Below the pieces are notes generated by a model. The model had not been told where the DNA came from, made no database searches, and worked only from the letters and a program-made list of their open reading frames with translations. A stretch of DNA of 64,000 bases from Glaciecola sp047250385 (lineage in GTDB: Bacteria; Pseudomonadota; Gammaproteobacteria; Enterobacterales; Alteromonadaceae): the NCBI RefSeq assembly GCF_047250385.1, contig NZ_JBLBVM010000055.1:62001-126000 (forward strand). Reading direction: 5' to 3'. Shown here in pieces: positions 45,509-54,388 of this stretch. Made by a program: the position numbers and the translations under genes. The stretch's first letter is position 1. The number at the start of each line of letters is the position of its first letter.

Positions 45509-48109
45509 ATGGTACGCTCTACAGCCGATTTACGACGCAGTTTCTTTGAATATTTTCAAAAACATCAACATCAACTTGTTTCAAGCTCATCTCTAGTGCC
45601 ACACGATGACCCAACATTGTTGTTTACCAATGCCGGAATGAACCAGTTCAAAGATGTGTTCTTAGGTGCGGAACAGCGCAATTACACAAGAGCAGTTTCT
45701 TCTCAGCGCTGCGTGCGCGCAGGCGGCAAACATAACGACTTAGAAAACGTTGGGTACACCGCAAGACATCATACTTTCTTCGAAATGCTGGGGAATTTTA
45801 GTTTTGGTGACTACTTTAAAGAATATGCGATTAAGTTTGCGTGGGAATTCTTAACTGTTGAGCTAGGACTCGACAAAGAAAAGTTACTCGTCACAGTCTA
45901 TTTTGAAGATGATGAAGCCTTTGATATCTGGGAAAATAAAATAGGCGTGCCTGCTGATCGCATTATTCGCATTTCAACCTCTGACAATTTTTGGTCAATG
46001 GGCGATACTGGGCCTTGTGGACCGTGTTCAGAGATTTTTTACGACCACGGCGAGCATATTTGGGGCGGCCCTCCGGGCTCACCTGAAGAAGACGGTGACC
46101 GTTTTATCGAAATCTGGAACTTGGTTTTCATGCAATTCAATCGTCAAGCAAATGGCGATATGTTGCCATTGCCAAAACCATCTATCGATACCGGAATGGG
46201 CTTAGAGCGCATCTCCGCTATTTTGCAAAATGTGCACAGCAACTACGAAATCGATTTATTCCAAAGCCTGATCGCCTCCGCTGCAAAAATAGTGGGTACT
46301 GAAGATTTAGAAAACAAATCATTGCGCGTAATAGCGGATCATATTCGTTCATGTAGCTTCCTGATATGTGATGGTGTTATGCCATCGAATGAAGGCCGCG
46401 GTTACGTGCTGCGTCGGATCATTCGTCGAGCTGTGCGTCATGGCTATAAGTTGGGCGCGGACGACATTTTCTTCTACAAACTGGTTAATACGCTCGTGCA
46501 AGAAATGGGGGAAGCTTTCCCTGAGCTAAAGCAGCAGCAAGCGGTGGTTGAAAAAGTATTAAAAGTAGAGGAAGAACAATTCTCAAAAACCCTAGCTCGC
46601 GGCATGGCAATTCTAAACGATGCTTTAGCAGAACTATCGGGCAAACAAGTACCTGGTGAATTGGTATTCAAGCTTTATGATACCTATGGCTTCCCAGCCG
46701 ATTTAACCAATGACGTTGCGCGTGAGCAAGACTTGACCATCGACGAAGCTGGCTTTGAAGCAGCAATGGCAAAACAAAAATCAAAATCACAGTCGGCTAG
46801 TAAGTTTGGAGCGGACTATGCGAATGTACTAAGTGTAGAACATAAAACCGAGTTTACGGGTTACTCAGAAGTGACGGGTTCATCAACTGTCATAGATATT
46901 ATCGTTGATAACGAAGCCGTTAAAGAAGCGAATGCGAGTGCAATTATTATCTTAGAGGAAACGCCTTTCTACGCAGAGTCAGGCGGCCAAACGGGTGACA
47001 CTGGATTCATAAATTCAAATTCAGGTAAAGCAAAAGTTCTTGATACCGTGAAATTAGGCCAGGCATTTGCTCATACAGTGTCTATCGACGGCGTTATTAA
47101 AGTAGGCGATAAAGTTGAATTAGTCGTAGATCGCGCTAGACGTGATCGAATCAAAGCAAACCACAGTGCGACCCACTTGCTACACGCAGCATTGAGACAA
47201 GTGTTAGGCGAGCATGTGATGCAAAAAGGCTCATTAGTAGACGCTGAAAAATTACGCTTTGACTTCTCGCATTTTGAATCTATATCTTCTGAGCAATTGA
47301 TTGACATTGAGAATTTAGTGAATGCTGAAATACGTTTGAATCACGCATTGACTACTCAGCTCATGGATCTGGACGAAGCTAAAGAGTCTGGCGCGATGGC
47401 GCTGTTTGGTGAAAAGTATGATGAAAAGGTGCGCGTTGTAAAAATGGGCGAGTTCTCAACCGAGCTGTGTGGCGGAACACATGTTGCACGAACCGGTGAT
47501 ATTGGTTTATTAAAAATCACTTCCGAAGGCGGTATAGCATCTGGAGTTCGACGTATAGAAGCGACTACTGGTCAAATGGCTCAGGATTTTGTGAATGATG
47601 AATCAAACAAACTTCATCATATTGCTAGCCTATTGAAGTCCGATAAAGCTTCTGTTGTGGAAAAGGTGTCTTCGGCACTGCAACATACTAAGTCCTTAGA
47701 AAAGGAGCTTGAACAGCTTAAACAGTCGATGGCTGGTCAGAAGAGTAAAGACATCATGTCAAACGTTGTTGAAGTTGAGGGTATTAAGCTTCTCGTAGCT
47801 AACATGCAAGGTGTTGAGGCAAAAGCTCTGCGTGGCATGATGGATGACTTAAAAAACCAAATGCAATCCGGTGTTGTTGCATTAGGGCTTGCTAACGAAG
47901 GTAAAGTAAGTCTGATTGCTGGCGTAACAAAAGATTTGGTGGGGCAATTCAAAGCAGGTGAGTTAGTTAACCACATGGCAAGCCAAGTTGGAGGAAAAGG
48001 TGGAGGTCGACCGGATATGGCACAAGCGGGTGGCACCCAGCCAGAAAACCTTGATAAGGCCTTAGCCTCTGTGAATACTTGGCTTGAAAATAACATGAAA
48101 AAAGAGTAG
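45509..48109 (+). CDS. alaS: alanine-tRNA ligase AlaS
   Basis: AlaS charges tRNA-Ala and edits mischarged Ser and Gly. The 866-residue product has the catalytic core (SSSSLVPHDDPTLLFTNAGM, then RCVRAGGKHNDLENVGYTAR), the editing site with zinc ligands in NHSATHLLHAALR and CGGTHVARTGD, and the C-terminal oligomerisation/Ala domain ending in GGKGGGRPDMAQAGG. The ATG at 45509 was chosen over an in-frame ATG seven codons earlier because AGGA lies 6 bases before it and homologues begin there. It lies between recX and csrA, as usual. Confidence 0.98.
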   Translation: MVRSTADLRRSFFEYFQKHQHQLVSSSSLVPHDDPTLLFTNAGMNQFKDVFLGAEQRNYTRAVSSQRCVRAGGKHNDLENVGYTARHHTFFEMLGNFSFGDYFKEYAIKFAWEFLTVELGLDKEKLLVTVYFEDDEAFDIWENKIGVPADRIIRISTSDNFWSMGDTGPCGPCSEIFYDHGEHIWGGPPGSPEEDGDRFIEIWNLVFMQFNRQANGDMLPLPKPSIDTGMGLERISAILQNVHSNYEIDLFQSLIASAAKIVGTEDLENKSLRVIADHIRSCSFLICDGVMPSNEGRGYVLRRIIRRAVRHGYKLGADDIFFYKLVNTLVQEMGEAFPELKQQQAVVEKVLKVEEEQFSKTLARGMAILNDALAELSGKQVPGELVFKLYDTYGFPADLTNDVAREQDLTIDEAGFEAAMAKQKSKSQSASKFGADYANVLSVEHKTEFTGYSEVTGSSTVIDIIVDNEAVKEANASAIIILEETPFYAESGGQTGDTGFINSNSGKAKVLDTVKLGQAFAHTVSIDGVIKVGDKVELVVDRARRDRIKANHSATHLLHAALRQVLGEHVMQKGSLVDAEKLRFDFSHFESISSEQLIDIENLVNAEIRLNHALTTQLMDLDEAKESGAMALFGEKYDEKVRVVKMGEFSTELCGGTHVARTGDIGLLKITSEGGIASGVRRIEATTGQMAQDFVNDESNKLHHIASLLKSDKASVVEKVSSALQHTKSLEKELEQLKQSMAGQKSKDIMSNVVEVEGIKLLVANMQGVEAKALRGMMDDLKNQMQSGVVALGLANEGKVSLIAGVTKDLVGQFKAGELVNHMASQVGGKGGGRPDMAQAGGTQPENLDKALASVNTWLENNMKKE

Positions 48110-48316
48110 CCAAAGTTTACTAGTGAAATGAACAGCATAAAATTCATTTAAAATGGCTTTGTTTAAAAAATAAACAAAAAATTATTGGATTTTTCTTGGC
48201 TTAAATCAATTAATTAAAGTATATTTGATCTTGTTAATGGTCAATGTCTTACAAATATAATATCTGAACTCAGATATTAGGCTATGAATCAGATCTAAAC
48301 TAAAAGGAGCGACAAC

Positions 48317-48514
48317 ATGCTTATCTTGACGAGACGCGTAGGGGAAACTTTAATGGTAGGTGACAATGTCACGGTAACTGTTTTAGGCGTCAAAGGAAAT
48401 CAAGTACGAATTGGTGTTAACGCACCGAAGGAAGTTTCAGTTCATAGGGAAGAGATTTACATGAGGATTCAAGCAGAAAAAGGAAACCAAGCTGCTGTCG
48501 GAGACGATGACTAA
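48317..48514 (+). CDS. csrA: carbon storage regulator CsrA
   Basis: CsrA binds GGA motifs in RNA hairpins and controls translation of motility, biofilm and carbon genes. The 65-residue product starts MLILTRRVGETLMVGD and contains the conserved GVNAPKEVSVHREEIY that forms the RNA-binding face. AAGGAG precedes the ATG. A TATAAT at 48256-48261 is a likely -10 element. GGA-loop hairpins resembling its targets occur in the flhB-GGDEF gap of this window. Confidence 0.97.
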   Translation: MLILTRRVGETLMVGDNVTVTVLGVKGNQVRIGVNAPKEVSVHREEIYMRIQAEKGNQAAVGDDD

Positions 48515-48552
48515 CTTTTTCATTCTCATAAACGCCGCTTAAAAGCGGCACG

Positions 48553-48578
48553 AAAAACTCAGGTCATTCTGAGTTTTT
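48553..48578 (+). terminator. terminator after csrA
   Basis: A 10-bp stem (AAAAACTCAG with its complement) with the loop GTCATT is followed by T-runs. A smaller hairpin (CCGCTTAAAAGCGG) lies just before it. Confidence 0.85.
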
Positions 48579-48662
48579 TGTTTTTTAGGCAGGTAAAATA
48601 GGGCGAGTTGGTTAAAAAACTGACAATCGATCAAAAATAGCGAATAAGTTGCTAAAAAAGCA

Positions 48663-48690
48663 TTGACTTATACTATCGATTCAGTAAACT
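48663..48690 (+). promoter_or_regulatory. promoter of the tRNA-Ser/tRNA-Arg unit
   Basis: TTGACT and TAAACT are separated by 16 bases and end 15 bases before the tRNA-Ser. The discriminator after the -10 is C-rich, as common in stringently controlled tRNA promoters. Confidence 0.65.
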
Positions 48691-48705
48691 TCCGCCCCAC
48701 ATTTA

Positions 48706-48798
48706 GGAGAGGTGTCCGAGTGGCTGAAGGAGCTCCCCTGCTAAGGGAGTATAGGGTTTATAGCCCTATCGAGGGTTCGAATCCCTCTCTCTCCGCCA
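48706..48798 (+). tRNA. tRNA-Ser (GCU)
   Basis: A 93-base tRNA with a long variable arm as expected for Ser. The acceptor stem is GGAGAGG paired with TCTCTCC, the anticodon loop is CTGCTAA (anticodon GCT), the T-loop is GGTTCGAATCC, and the CCA end is encoded. Confidence 0.97.
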
Positions 48799-48880
48799 TT
48801 CTTTAATGGTATAAATGTGACGTTAATAAGAGTAAGCTTGAAAGCTCATTCGATTTAACACAGTACGATAGAAATACTAC

Positions 48881-48957
48881 GCGCATGTAGCTCAGCTGGA
48901 TAGAGTACCTGGCTACGAACCAGGCGGTCGGAGGTTCGAATCCTTCCATGCGCGCCA
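48881..48957 (+). tRNA. tRNA-Arg (ACG)
   Basis: A 77-base tRNA with acceptor stem GCGCATG paired with CATGCGC, anticodon stem CCTGG/CCAGG around CTACGAA (anticodon ACG, read as ICG after editing), T-loop GGTTCGAATCC and an encoded CCA end. Confidence 0.97.
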
Positions 48958-48983
48958 TATCACAGCCTTAGAGGCTGATTAAA

Positions 48984-49010
48984 AACCTTAGCGAAAGCTG
49001 AGGTTTTTTT
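48984..49010 (+). terminator. terminator after tRNA-Arg
   Basis: The stem AACCTTAGC pairs with GCTGAGGTT around a GAAA tetraloop, followed by a long T-run. Confidence 0.88.
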
Positions 49011-49196
49011 TTGCTTAATTAAAAGTTTGAAAAACTTCAGTCTATTCATTTGAGCACTTTGTTTATCGAGGCTTCTATTCTTCTACTAGCTTGATAATTC
49101 TGCTTCTTATGCTCTGTTGAATAGAACAAGTACATGGTTTATTCTAGTTTTATATCACTCTTCCCAATAGCAAAATGAGCAAAGGAATATGAAACT

Positions 49197-50888
49197 GTGC
49201 CAGATGAATTAGAACAAGCAATAGCGCATTTTAATGCAAACAATTTTTCTAGTGCTAAAAAGAGCCTCAAAAAGATAAAAGCTAATTCATTTACAAAAAG
49301 AAAGTTAGAATTTGCCATTTTGCTCAAGGAAGAAAAATATCAAAAATGTCTCCCTATTGGTAAAAGGCTACTAACTGAAACAAATGATTCTGCTGAAGTT
49401 GTCGAAATTGCCAATAGCATGGCGCGATGCTGTATTAATTTAGGAGATGCAGCGAGTGCAGAACATTACTTTGAATTGTCGATTGCAAAAAACAGTTCAG
49501 TTAGTAATGGTGAAAGTCTAATACATCTTCTCAAACTATACTCATTGAGAGATCATTTGGTTAATATTGAAAAACTAGCACCAAAAGCACTAGGGTGGGA
49601 AAGGCATTCTATTGAGGCGCAAATGCTATTGTTAGAAAGTGCCTCGAAGTTTGGTTCCAAGTTACTTGTGGAGGAACGAGTAAGAAAGTTATTTTTAGAG
49701 CTTGAAAAATTAGATAGAGAACAGTTTGCTACCTTCATAGATTACCTAATTGGTTTAGGTGTCGACGACTTGAGAGAGATTGCGTGTGAGAAGTATGAGA
49801 AAAAGTTTCAAACTGTTGTTTTATCGAACAGAGTGGATGGTTTATTAAAAGATAATAAGATAGTTGAGGCACTTGAAACACTACAAATGCATGCTGACTC
49901 CAATAAATCAGTAAGACATCAACAGTTGTTGGCGAAAGTTTTTCATAGCAATGGGGATTACGCGTCGGCATTCAATGCTTGGGAAACGGCTGGTAGCATA
50001 CGTAAGTCTCGAGATGCTTCTATAAAAATACATTTAAATAAAGCTAAAAAAAGATATAGTGAATATAAAGGACTAATTCCAAAGCTTCAGAACAGCAGTG
50101 ACTTCATGCAAGGTGAAGAGGGAAAAAATTATGTATTCATCTTTGGTTTTCCACGATCAGGAACTACCTTATTAGATAATGTACTTGATACTCAAGTTAA
50201 TTTGCTGGTTCTCAGTGAAAGGAAAATACTGCCATCTGCTGCAAACGTCATGAAAAATTTTGGTAAAAAGCACCCAAAAGACATTTGGAACCTAAGCGAT
50301 GAAGAGTTAGTGATTTTACGTGAGCGATATATTGATATCATCGAGAATGAGCAAGGTTACTCAATTCCAGAATCAGGAATTGTTGTGGAAAAAAATCCAC
50401 ACTTTACGGAGCAATTGCCTCTAATCAAAAAATTATTTCCAGGTGCAAAGTTAATTCTCACCATAAGGCATCCATTAGATGTTTGCTTAAGTTGTTTACA
50501 ACAAAATTTCACTATGAATTCATATAATGCCCATATGTTAAGTATGCAAGATATTGTGGCTCACTATGTTTCAACTTTTACATTGTTGGAAAGGTATGAA
50601 CAAGAATTAGGCATAAAGGTTCATTGTGTAAAATATGAGGACTTGGTTGAAGATTTGGCTGGTGAAATGGAGAAGGTGTTCGATTTCATTGGATTCAAAG
50701 CAGATAATACTTATTTGAACTTTCATACACACGCAGGCGAAAAATATGTAACCAGTGCTTCGAGAGGTCAAACTAATCAACCTCTTTATCAATCTTCGAA
50801 ATATAAATGGAAGAAATATGAAGAGCAATTGAAGCCATATATCCCTGATTTGAAGTACTTTATTGATAAGTACGGTTATAATACCTAG
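49197..50888 (+). CDS. TPR-containing sulfotransferase
   Basis: The 563-residue protein has about 280 helical residues resembling TPR or solenoid repeats, then a sulfotransferase domain. That domain carries the PAPS phosphosulfate-binding loop FIFGFPRSGTTLLDNVLD at about residues 318-335 and the 3'-phosphate-binding stretch LILTIRHPLDVCLSCLQQNF near 420. The acceptor is unknown; such proteins modify glycans, lipids or peptides. The GTG start has AAGGAA upstream. The gene is markedly AT-rich, stands alone between a tRNA terminator and oadG, and has no functional neighbours, so it may be a transferred cargo gene at the tRNA. Confidence 0.87.
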   Translation: MPDELEQAIAHFNANNFSSAKKSLKKIKANSFTKRKLEFAILLKEEKYQKCLPIGKRLLTETNDSAEVVEIANSMARCCINLGDAASAEHYFELSIAKNSSVSNGESLIHLLKLYSLRDHLVNIEKLAPKALGWERHSIEAQMLLLESASKFGSKLLVEERVRKLFLELEKLDREQFATFIDYLIGLGVDDLREIACEKYEKKFQTVVLSNRVDGLLKDNKIVEALETLQMHADSNKSVRHQQLLAKVFHSNGDYASAFNAWETAGSIRKSRDASIKIHLNKAKKRYSEYKGLIPKLQNSSDFMQGEEGKNYVFIFGFPRSGTTLLDNVLDTQVNLLVLSERKILPSAANVMKNFGKKHPKDIWNLSDEELVILRERYIDIIENEQGYSIPESGIVVEKNPHFTEQLPLIKKLFPGAKLILTIRHPLDVCLSCLQQNFTMNSYNAHMLSMQDIVAHYVSTFTLLERYEQELGIKVHCVKYEDLVEDLAGEMEKVFDFIGFKADNTYLNFHTHAGEKYVTSASRGQTNQPLYQSSKYKWKKYEEQLKPYIPDLKYFIDKYGYNT

Positions 50889-50975
50889 TCAGCTTGATAT
50901 AATTCTTTTTGAGTTTAATAAGTTGTTAAAAATTCGTAAAAATTGCATAAAAATTAAATATAATATCGAATGAGT

Positions 50976-50997
50976 GCATAAAAATAGGTTTTTATGC
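50976..50997. other. hairpin in the region upstream of oadG
   Basis: GCATAAAAA at 50976-50984 pairs perfectly with TTTTTATGC at 50989-50997 around a TAGG loop. The same GCATAAAAAT string also occurs at 50945-50954. It may act as a terminator after the sulfotransferase gene or be a repeat within the oad promoter region. Confidence 0.6.
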
Positions 50998-51085
50998 GCG
51001 TTTGAAACGTTTTTAGATTGTATTTACTTTAGCCTCATGCTATTTAAGCTAGCTTGATTTTCGAAGTATTTAAAAAGGAACAGCT

Positions 51086-51373
51086 ATGCCAACACAAATG
51101 ACCGAGCAATTAGCAGAAGCAGGCGTTTTACTCGGCGTTGGTATGTCGGTGGTATTTGCATTCTTAATATTGTTGATTGGCGGCATACAGGCAATCGCAT
51201 GGTATTGTCGCAAATTTCCTTCTGCAGAAATTGTGCAGGCATCTCCCCGTCATCGCCCCACTCAAAATCAATCAAACACAAATAATAAAGCGACATCGTC
51301 AGTGAGCCCTCAAATAGCAGCAGCTATTACCGCAGCTGTTCATACGCACAGACATACAACTTTAAAGCCATAG
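51086..51373 (+). CDS. oadG: oxaloacetate decarboxylase gamma subunit OadG
   Basis: OadG is the small membrane subunit that holds the sodium-pumping oxaloacetate decarboxylase together. The 95-residue product has one membrane helix (about residues 12-35, GVLLGVGMSVVFAFLILLIG) followed by a basic and polar tail with several histidines, consistent with metal binding reported for the family. AAGGAA precedes the ATG, and oadA follows after 10 bases. The call rests on the oadGAB context as much as on sequence, because OadG is poorly conserved. Confidence 0.92.
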   Translation: MPTQMTEQLAEAGVLLGVGMSVVFAFLILLIGGIQAIAWYCRKFPSAEIVQASPRHRPTQNQSNTNNKATSSVSPQIAAAITAAVHTHRHTTLKP

Positions 51374-51383
51374 GGAACACATT

Positions 51384-53165
51384 ATGTCCAATTCATTAAA
51401 AATCACCGAACTGGTCCTGCGCGACGCGCATCAATCTCTGCTGGCAACGCGCATGCGTTTAGAAGATATGCTTCCTATCGCAGCTAAATTGGATGATGTT
51501 GGTTATTGGTCTGTGGAATCTTGGGGCGGAGCAACCTTTGATTCTTGTATTCGCTATTTAGGTGAAGATCCTTGGGAGCGTATTCGCGCGCTTAAAGCAG
51601 CAATGCCTAAAACGAAGCAACAAATGTTGTTGCGTGGTCAAAACTTACTTGGTTACAGGCATTATGCCGATGACGTCGTCGAGAAGTTCGTCGAGCGAGC
51701 TCATACCAATGGCGTTGATGTATTCCGTATTTTTGATGCGATGAACGATGTTCGCAATCTTGAGACTGCCGTTAAATCTGCAATTAAAGTTGGCGCGCAT
51801 GCTCAAGGTACAATTTCTTACACAGTAAGCCCAGTGCACAACCTGCAGCTTTGGCTAGATATGGCAAAACGTCTCGAAGATATGGGTGTGCACTCAATAT
51901 GTATTAAAGACATGGCGGGCTTATTAAAGCCATATGATTGCGAAGCACTTATATCAGGCCTCAAAGAAACAGTTAATGTGCCAATTGCCATGCAGTGCCA
52001 TGCAACAACTGGCTTAAGCACTGCAAGCTACCAAAAAGCCATTGATGCCGGTATTGATATGCTAGATACGGCGGTCTCTTCTATGAGCATGACTTATGGA
52101 CACACTGCAACCGAGACAATGGTGTCTATAGTTGAAGGCACCGACCGTGATACTGGCTTGGATATTGAAAAGCTTGCCGAAATTTCTGCTTATTTCCGCG
52201 AAGTGCGTAAAAAGTATGCGCAGTTTGAAGGTTCATTGAAAGGCGTGGATGCACGAATCCTAATTGCTCAAGTTCCTGGCGGCATGTTGACCAACATGGA
52301 AGGCCAGCTAAGAGAGCAGGGAGCTGAAGATAAGTTTGATGAAGTGCTTCTTGAAATACCAAAAGTGCGTGAAGATCTTGGCTTTATTCCTTTAGTCACA
52401 CCTACTTCGCAAATTGTTGGTACACAAGCTGTGCTGAATGTTCTCACAGGAGAGCGTTACAAAAGCATCACCAAAGAAACCGCTGGTGTCCTGAAAGGTG
52501 AATATGGTGCGACAGCGGCACCAGTTAATAAAGAATTACAAGATCGGGTTTTAGAAGGTGCGGAACCTATCACTTGTCGCCCTGCAGATAACATCGAACC
52601 AGAATTAGAAAAATTAGAAGCTGAATTGGATGAACTGACAGAGCAAAAATCACTCCGTATCGCAAAAGATAAAATTGATGACGTTCTCACTTATGCACTG
52701 TTCCCGCAAATTGGTTTGAAGTTCATTGAGAATCGAGATAACCCAAGTGCATTTGAACCTGTTCCTACAACAGAACTACCTGTCGTTGATGCAACTAGTG
52801 CTGAGCCTCTTTCCGGCGATGCAGCCGCTTACAAAGTGCGTGTTGAAGGTCAGGTTTATCATGTCGAAGTAGCTGATAATGGCGAAGTGAGCCATATTTC
52901 TAGTGCCGGGGCGGTTAACGAACAGTCAACGCAAGTAAGCTCAAGTGGAGAGGGGACAGATATAGTATCTCCTTTATCAGGCAATATATTTAAAATCATG
53001 GTTGCACAAGGTCAACAGGTGAATGAAGGCGATGTGATTCTTATATTAGAAGCCATGAAAATGGAAACCGAGGTAAGAAGTAGCGTTTCCGGCGTTGTTC
53101 AGCAAGTGATTTGCAAAGAAGGTGACTCCGTCCAAGCTGGTGAAGCAATGATGGTTATCGGATAA
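51384..53165 (+). CDS. oadA: oxaloacetate decarboxylase alpha subunit OadA
   Basis: OadA transfers the carboxyl group from oxaloacetate to biotin. The 593-residue product has the carboxyltransferase domain (LRDAHQSLLATRMRLEDMLP at the start, metal and substrate residues in DAMNDVRNLE and QCHATTG), a flexible Pro/Ala/Ser-containing linker and a C-terminal biotinyl domain. The acceptor is Lys559 in EAMKMETEV. AGGGAA precedes the ATG. With OadB and OadG it pumps sodium out of the cell, fitting a marine life. Confidence 0.97.
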   Translation: MSNSLKITELVLRDAHQSLLATRMRLEDMLPIAAKLDDVGYWSVESWGGATFDSCIRYLGEDPWERIRALKAAMPKTKQQMLLRGQNLLGYRHYADDVVEKFVERAHTNGVDVFRIFDAMNDVRNLETAVKSAIKVGAHAQGTISYTVSPVHNLQLWLDMAKRLEDMGVHSICIKDMAGLLKPYDCEALISGLKETVNVPIAMQCHATTGLSTASYQKAIDAGIDMLDTAVSSMSMTYGHTATETMVSIVEGTDRDTGLDIEKLAEISAYFREVRKKYAQFEGSLKGVDARILIAQVPGGMLTNMEGQLREQGAEDKFDEVLLEIPKVREDLGFIPLVTPTSQIVGTQAVLNVLTGERYKSITKETAGVLKGEYGATAAPVNKELQDRVLEGAEPITCRPADNIEPELEKLEAELDELTEQKSLRIAKDKIDDVLTYALFPQIGLKFIENRDNPSAFEPVPTTELPVVDATSAEPLSGDAAAYKVRVEGQVYHVEVADNGEVSHISSAGAVNEQSTQVSSSGEGTDIVSPLSGNIFKIMVAQGQQVNEGDVILILEAMKMETEVRSSVSGVVQQVICKEGDSVQAGEAMMVIG

Positions 53166-53169
53166 GCCC

Positions 53170-54303
53170 ATGGATAAATTATTATTACTTTGGGAAAGTA
53201 CTTCTATCCCGCATTTTGAAATTGGTCAATTGGTGATGATGCTAGTTGGCTTTGGATTGCTATATTTAGCCATTGTACGCAAATTTGAGCCATTATTATT
53301 ACTTCCTATAGGCTTCGGTGCTCTGTTAACTAATATTCCATTAGCAGGCTTTAGCGAAGCGGGAGGCTTACTTCACTATATTTACTACATTGGTGTTGAT
53401 ACGGGAGTTTTCCCTTTATTGATATTCATGGGTGTTGGCGCAATGACAGACTTTAGCGCGCTGATCGCTAATCCTCGTATGTTGTTGTTAGGTGCTGCAG
53501 CGCAATTCGGTATTTTTGCCACCTTGTTCGGCGCTATTTTATTGAATGGACTTCCTGGTTTCGAGTTTACATTGCAAGATGCGTCTGCGATCGCCATTAT
53601 TGGTGGTGCTGACGGTCCGACTGCCATATTTTTGGCGTCTAAACTCGCACCTGAATTATTAGGGGCAATTGCGGTTGCCGCTTATTCTTATATGGCATTG
53701 GTGCCTATTATTCAGCCGCCGATTATGAAAGCACTCACGACACCTGAAGAACGCAAGTTACCGATGGCCCAGCTTAGAGCTGTATCAAAGAAAGAAAAGA
53801 TTATCTTTCCTTTAGCTGTGTTGGTATTAACCTTAATATTCCTACCTGCAGCAACGCCTCTAGTGGGCATGTTTTGCTTTGGTAATTTGTTGAAAGAGTG
53901 CGGTGTGGTAGAACGCCTTAGCAATACTGCACAAAATGAACTCATCAATATTGTGACTATTTTTCTTGGTTTAGCCGTTGGGTCTAAATTAAGTGCCGAT
54001 AAATTTTTGACGGTTGAAACACTCGGTATTTTGGCTTTGGGAGCGGTGGCTTTCTCAATTGGCACAGCATCTGGTGTCCTAATGGCCAAAGTGATGAATA
54101 AATTCAGCAAAGATAATATCAATCCTCTAATCGGTGCTGCCGGAGTTTCAGCCGTTCCTATGGCTGCCCGCGTGGTCAATAAAGTGGGATTAGAATCAAA
54201 CCCACATAACTTCCTGTTAATGCATGCTATGGGGCCAAATGTTGCCGGTGTGCTAGGTTCTGCCGTTGCTGCTGGAATATTGTTGGCGCTTGTTGGCCCT
54301 TAG
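53170..54303 (+). CDS. oadB: oxaloacetate decarboxylase beta subunit OadB
   Basis: OadB is the integral membrane subunit that decarboxylates carboxybiotin and exports sodium ions. The 377-residue product is highly hydrophobic with about nine membrane segments. It contains the conserved GGADGPTAIFLASKLAPELLG region and, near the end, GAAGVSAVPMAARVVNKVG and HAMGPNVAGVLGSAVAAG. It follows oadA after four bases and ends the operon. A short GAGGG/CCCTC hairpin lies just past it but overlaps the next promoter and lacks a T-run. Confidence 0.97.
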   Translation: MDKLLLLWESTSIPHFEIGQLVMMLVGFGLLYLAIVRKFEPLLLLPIGFGALLTNIPLAGFSEAGGLLHYIYYIGVDTGVFPLLIFMGVGAMTDFSALIANPRMLLLGAAAQFGIFATLFGAILLNGLPGFEFTLQDASAIAIIGGADGPTAIFLASKLAPELLGAIAVAAYSYMALVPIIQPPIMKALTTPEERKLPMAQLRAVSKKEKIIFPLAVLVLTLIFLPAATPLVGMFCFGNLLKECGVVERLSNTAQNELINIVTIFLGLAVGSKLSADKFLTVETLGILALGAVAFSIGTASGVLMAKVMNKFSKDNINPLIGAAGVSAVPMAARVVNKVGLESNPHNFLLMHAMGPNVAGVLGSAVAAGILLALVGP

Positions 54304-54338
54304 AGAGGTTTTTTATAACGCTGAGGGCCTTACCCTCT

Positions 54339-54354
54339 TGGCATAATCCTTGCT
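54339..54354 (+). promoter_or_regulatory. sigma-54 promoter of the chaperone-usher-like cluster
   Basis: TGGCATAATCCTTGCT has GG at 54340-54341 and GC at 54352-54353 with the required 10-base spacing and a perfect TTGC -12 block. Transcription should start near 54365, about 24 bases before the usher ATG. It is as good a match as the flagellar promoters of this window, so the cluster probably depends on RpoN and an enhancer-binding activator. Confidence 0.78.
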
Positions 54355-54388
54355 GAGAGAACACTGATTAGTCTTGATTGGTGTTCTC

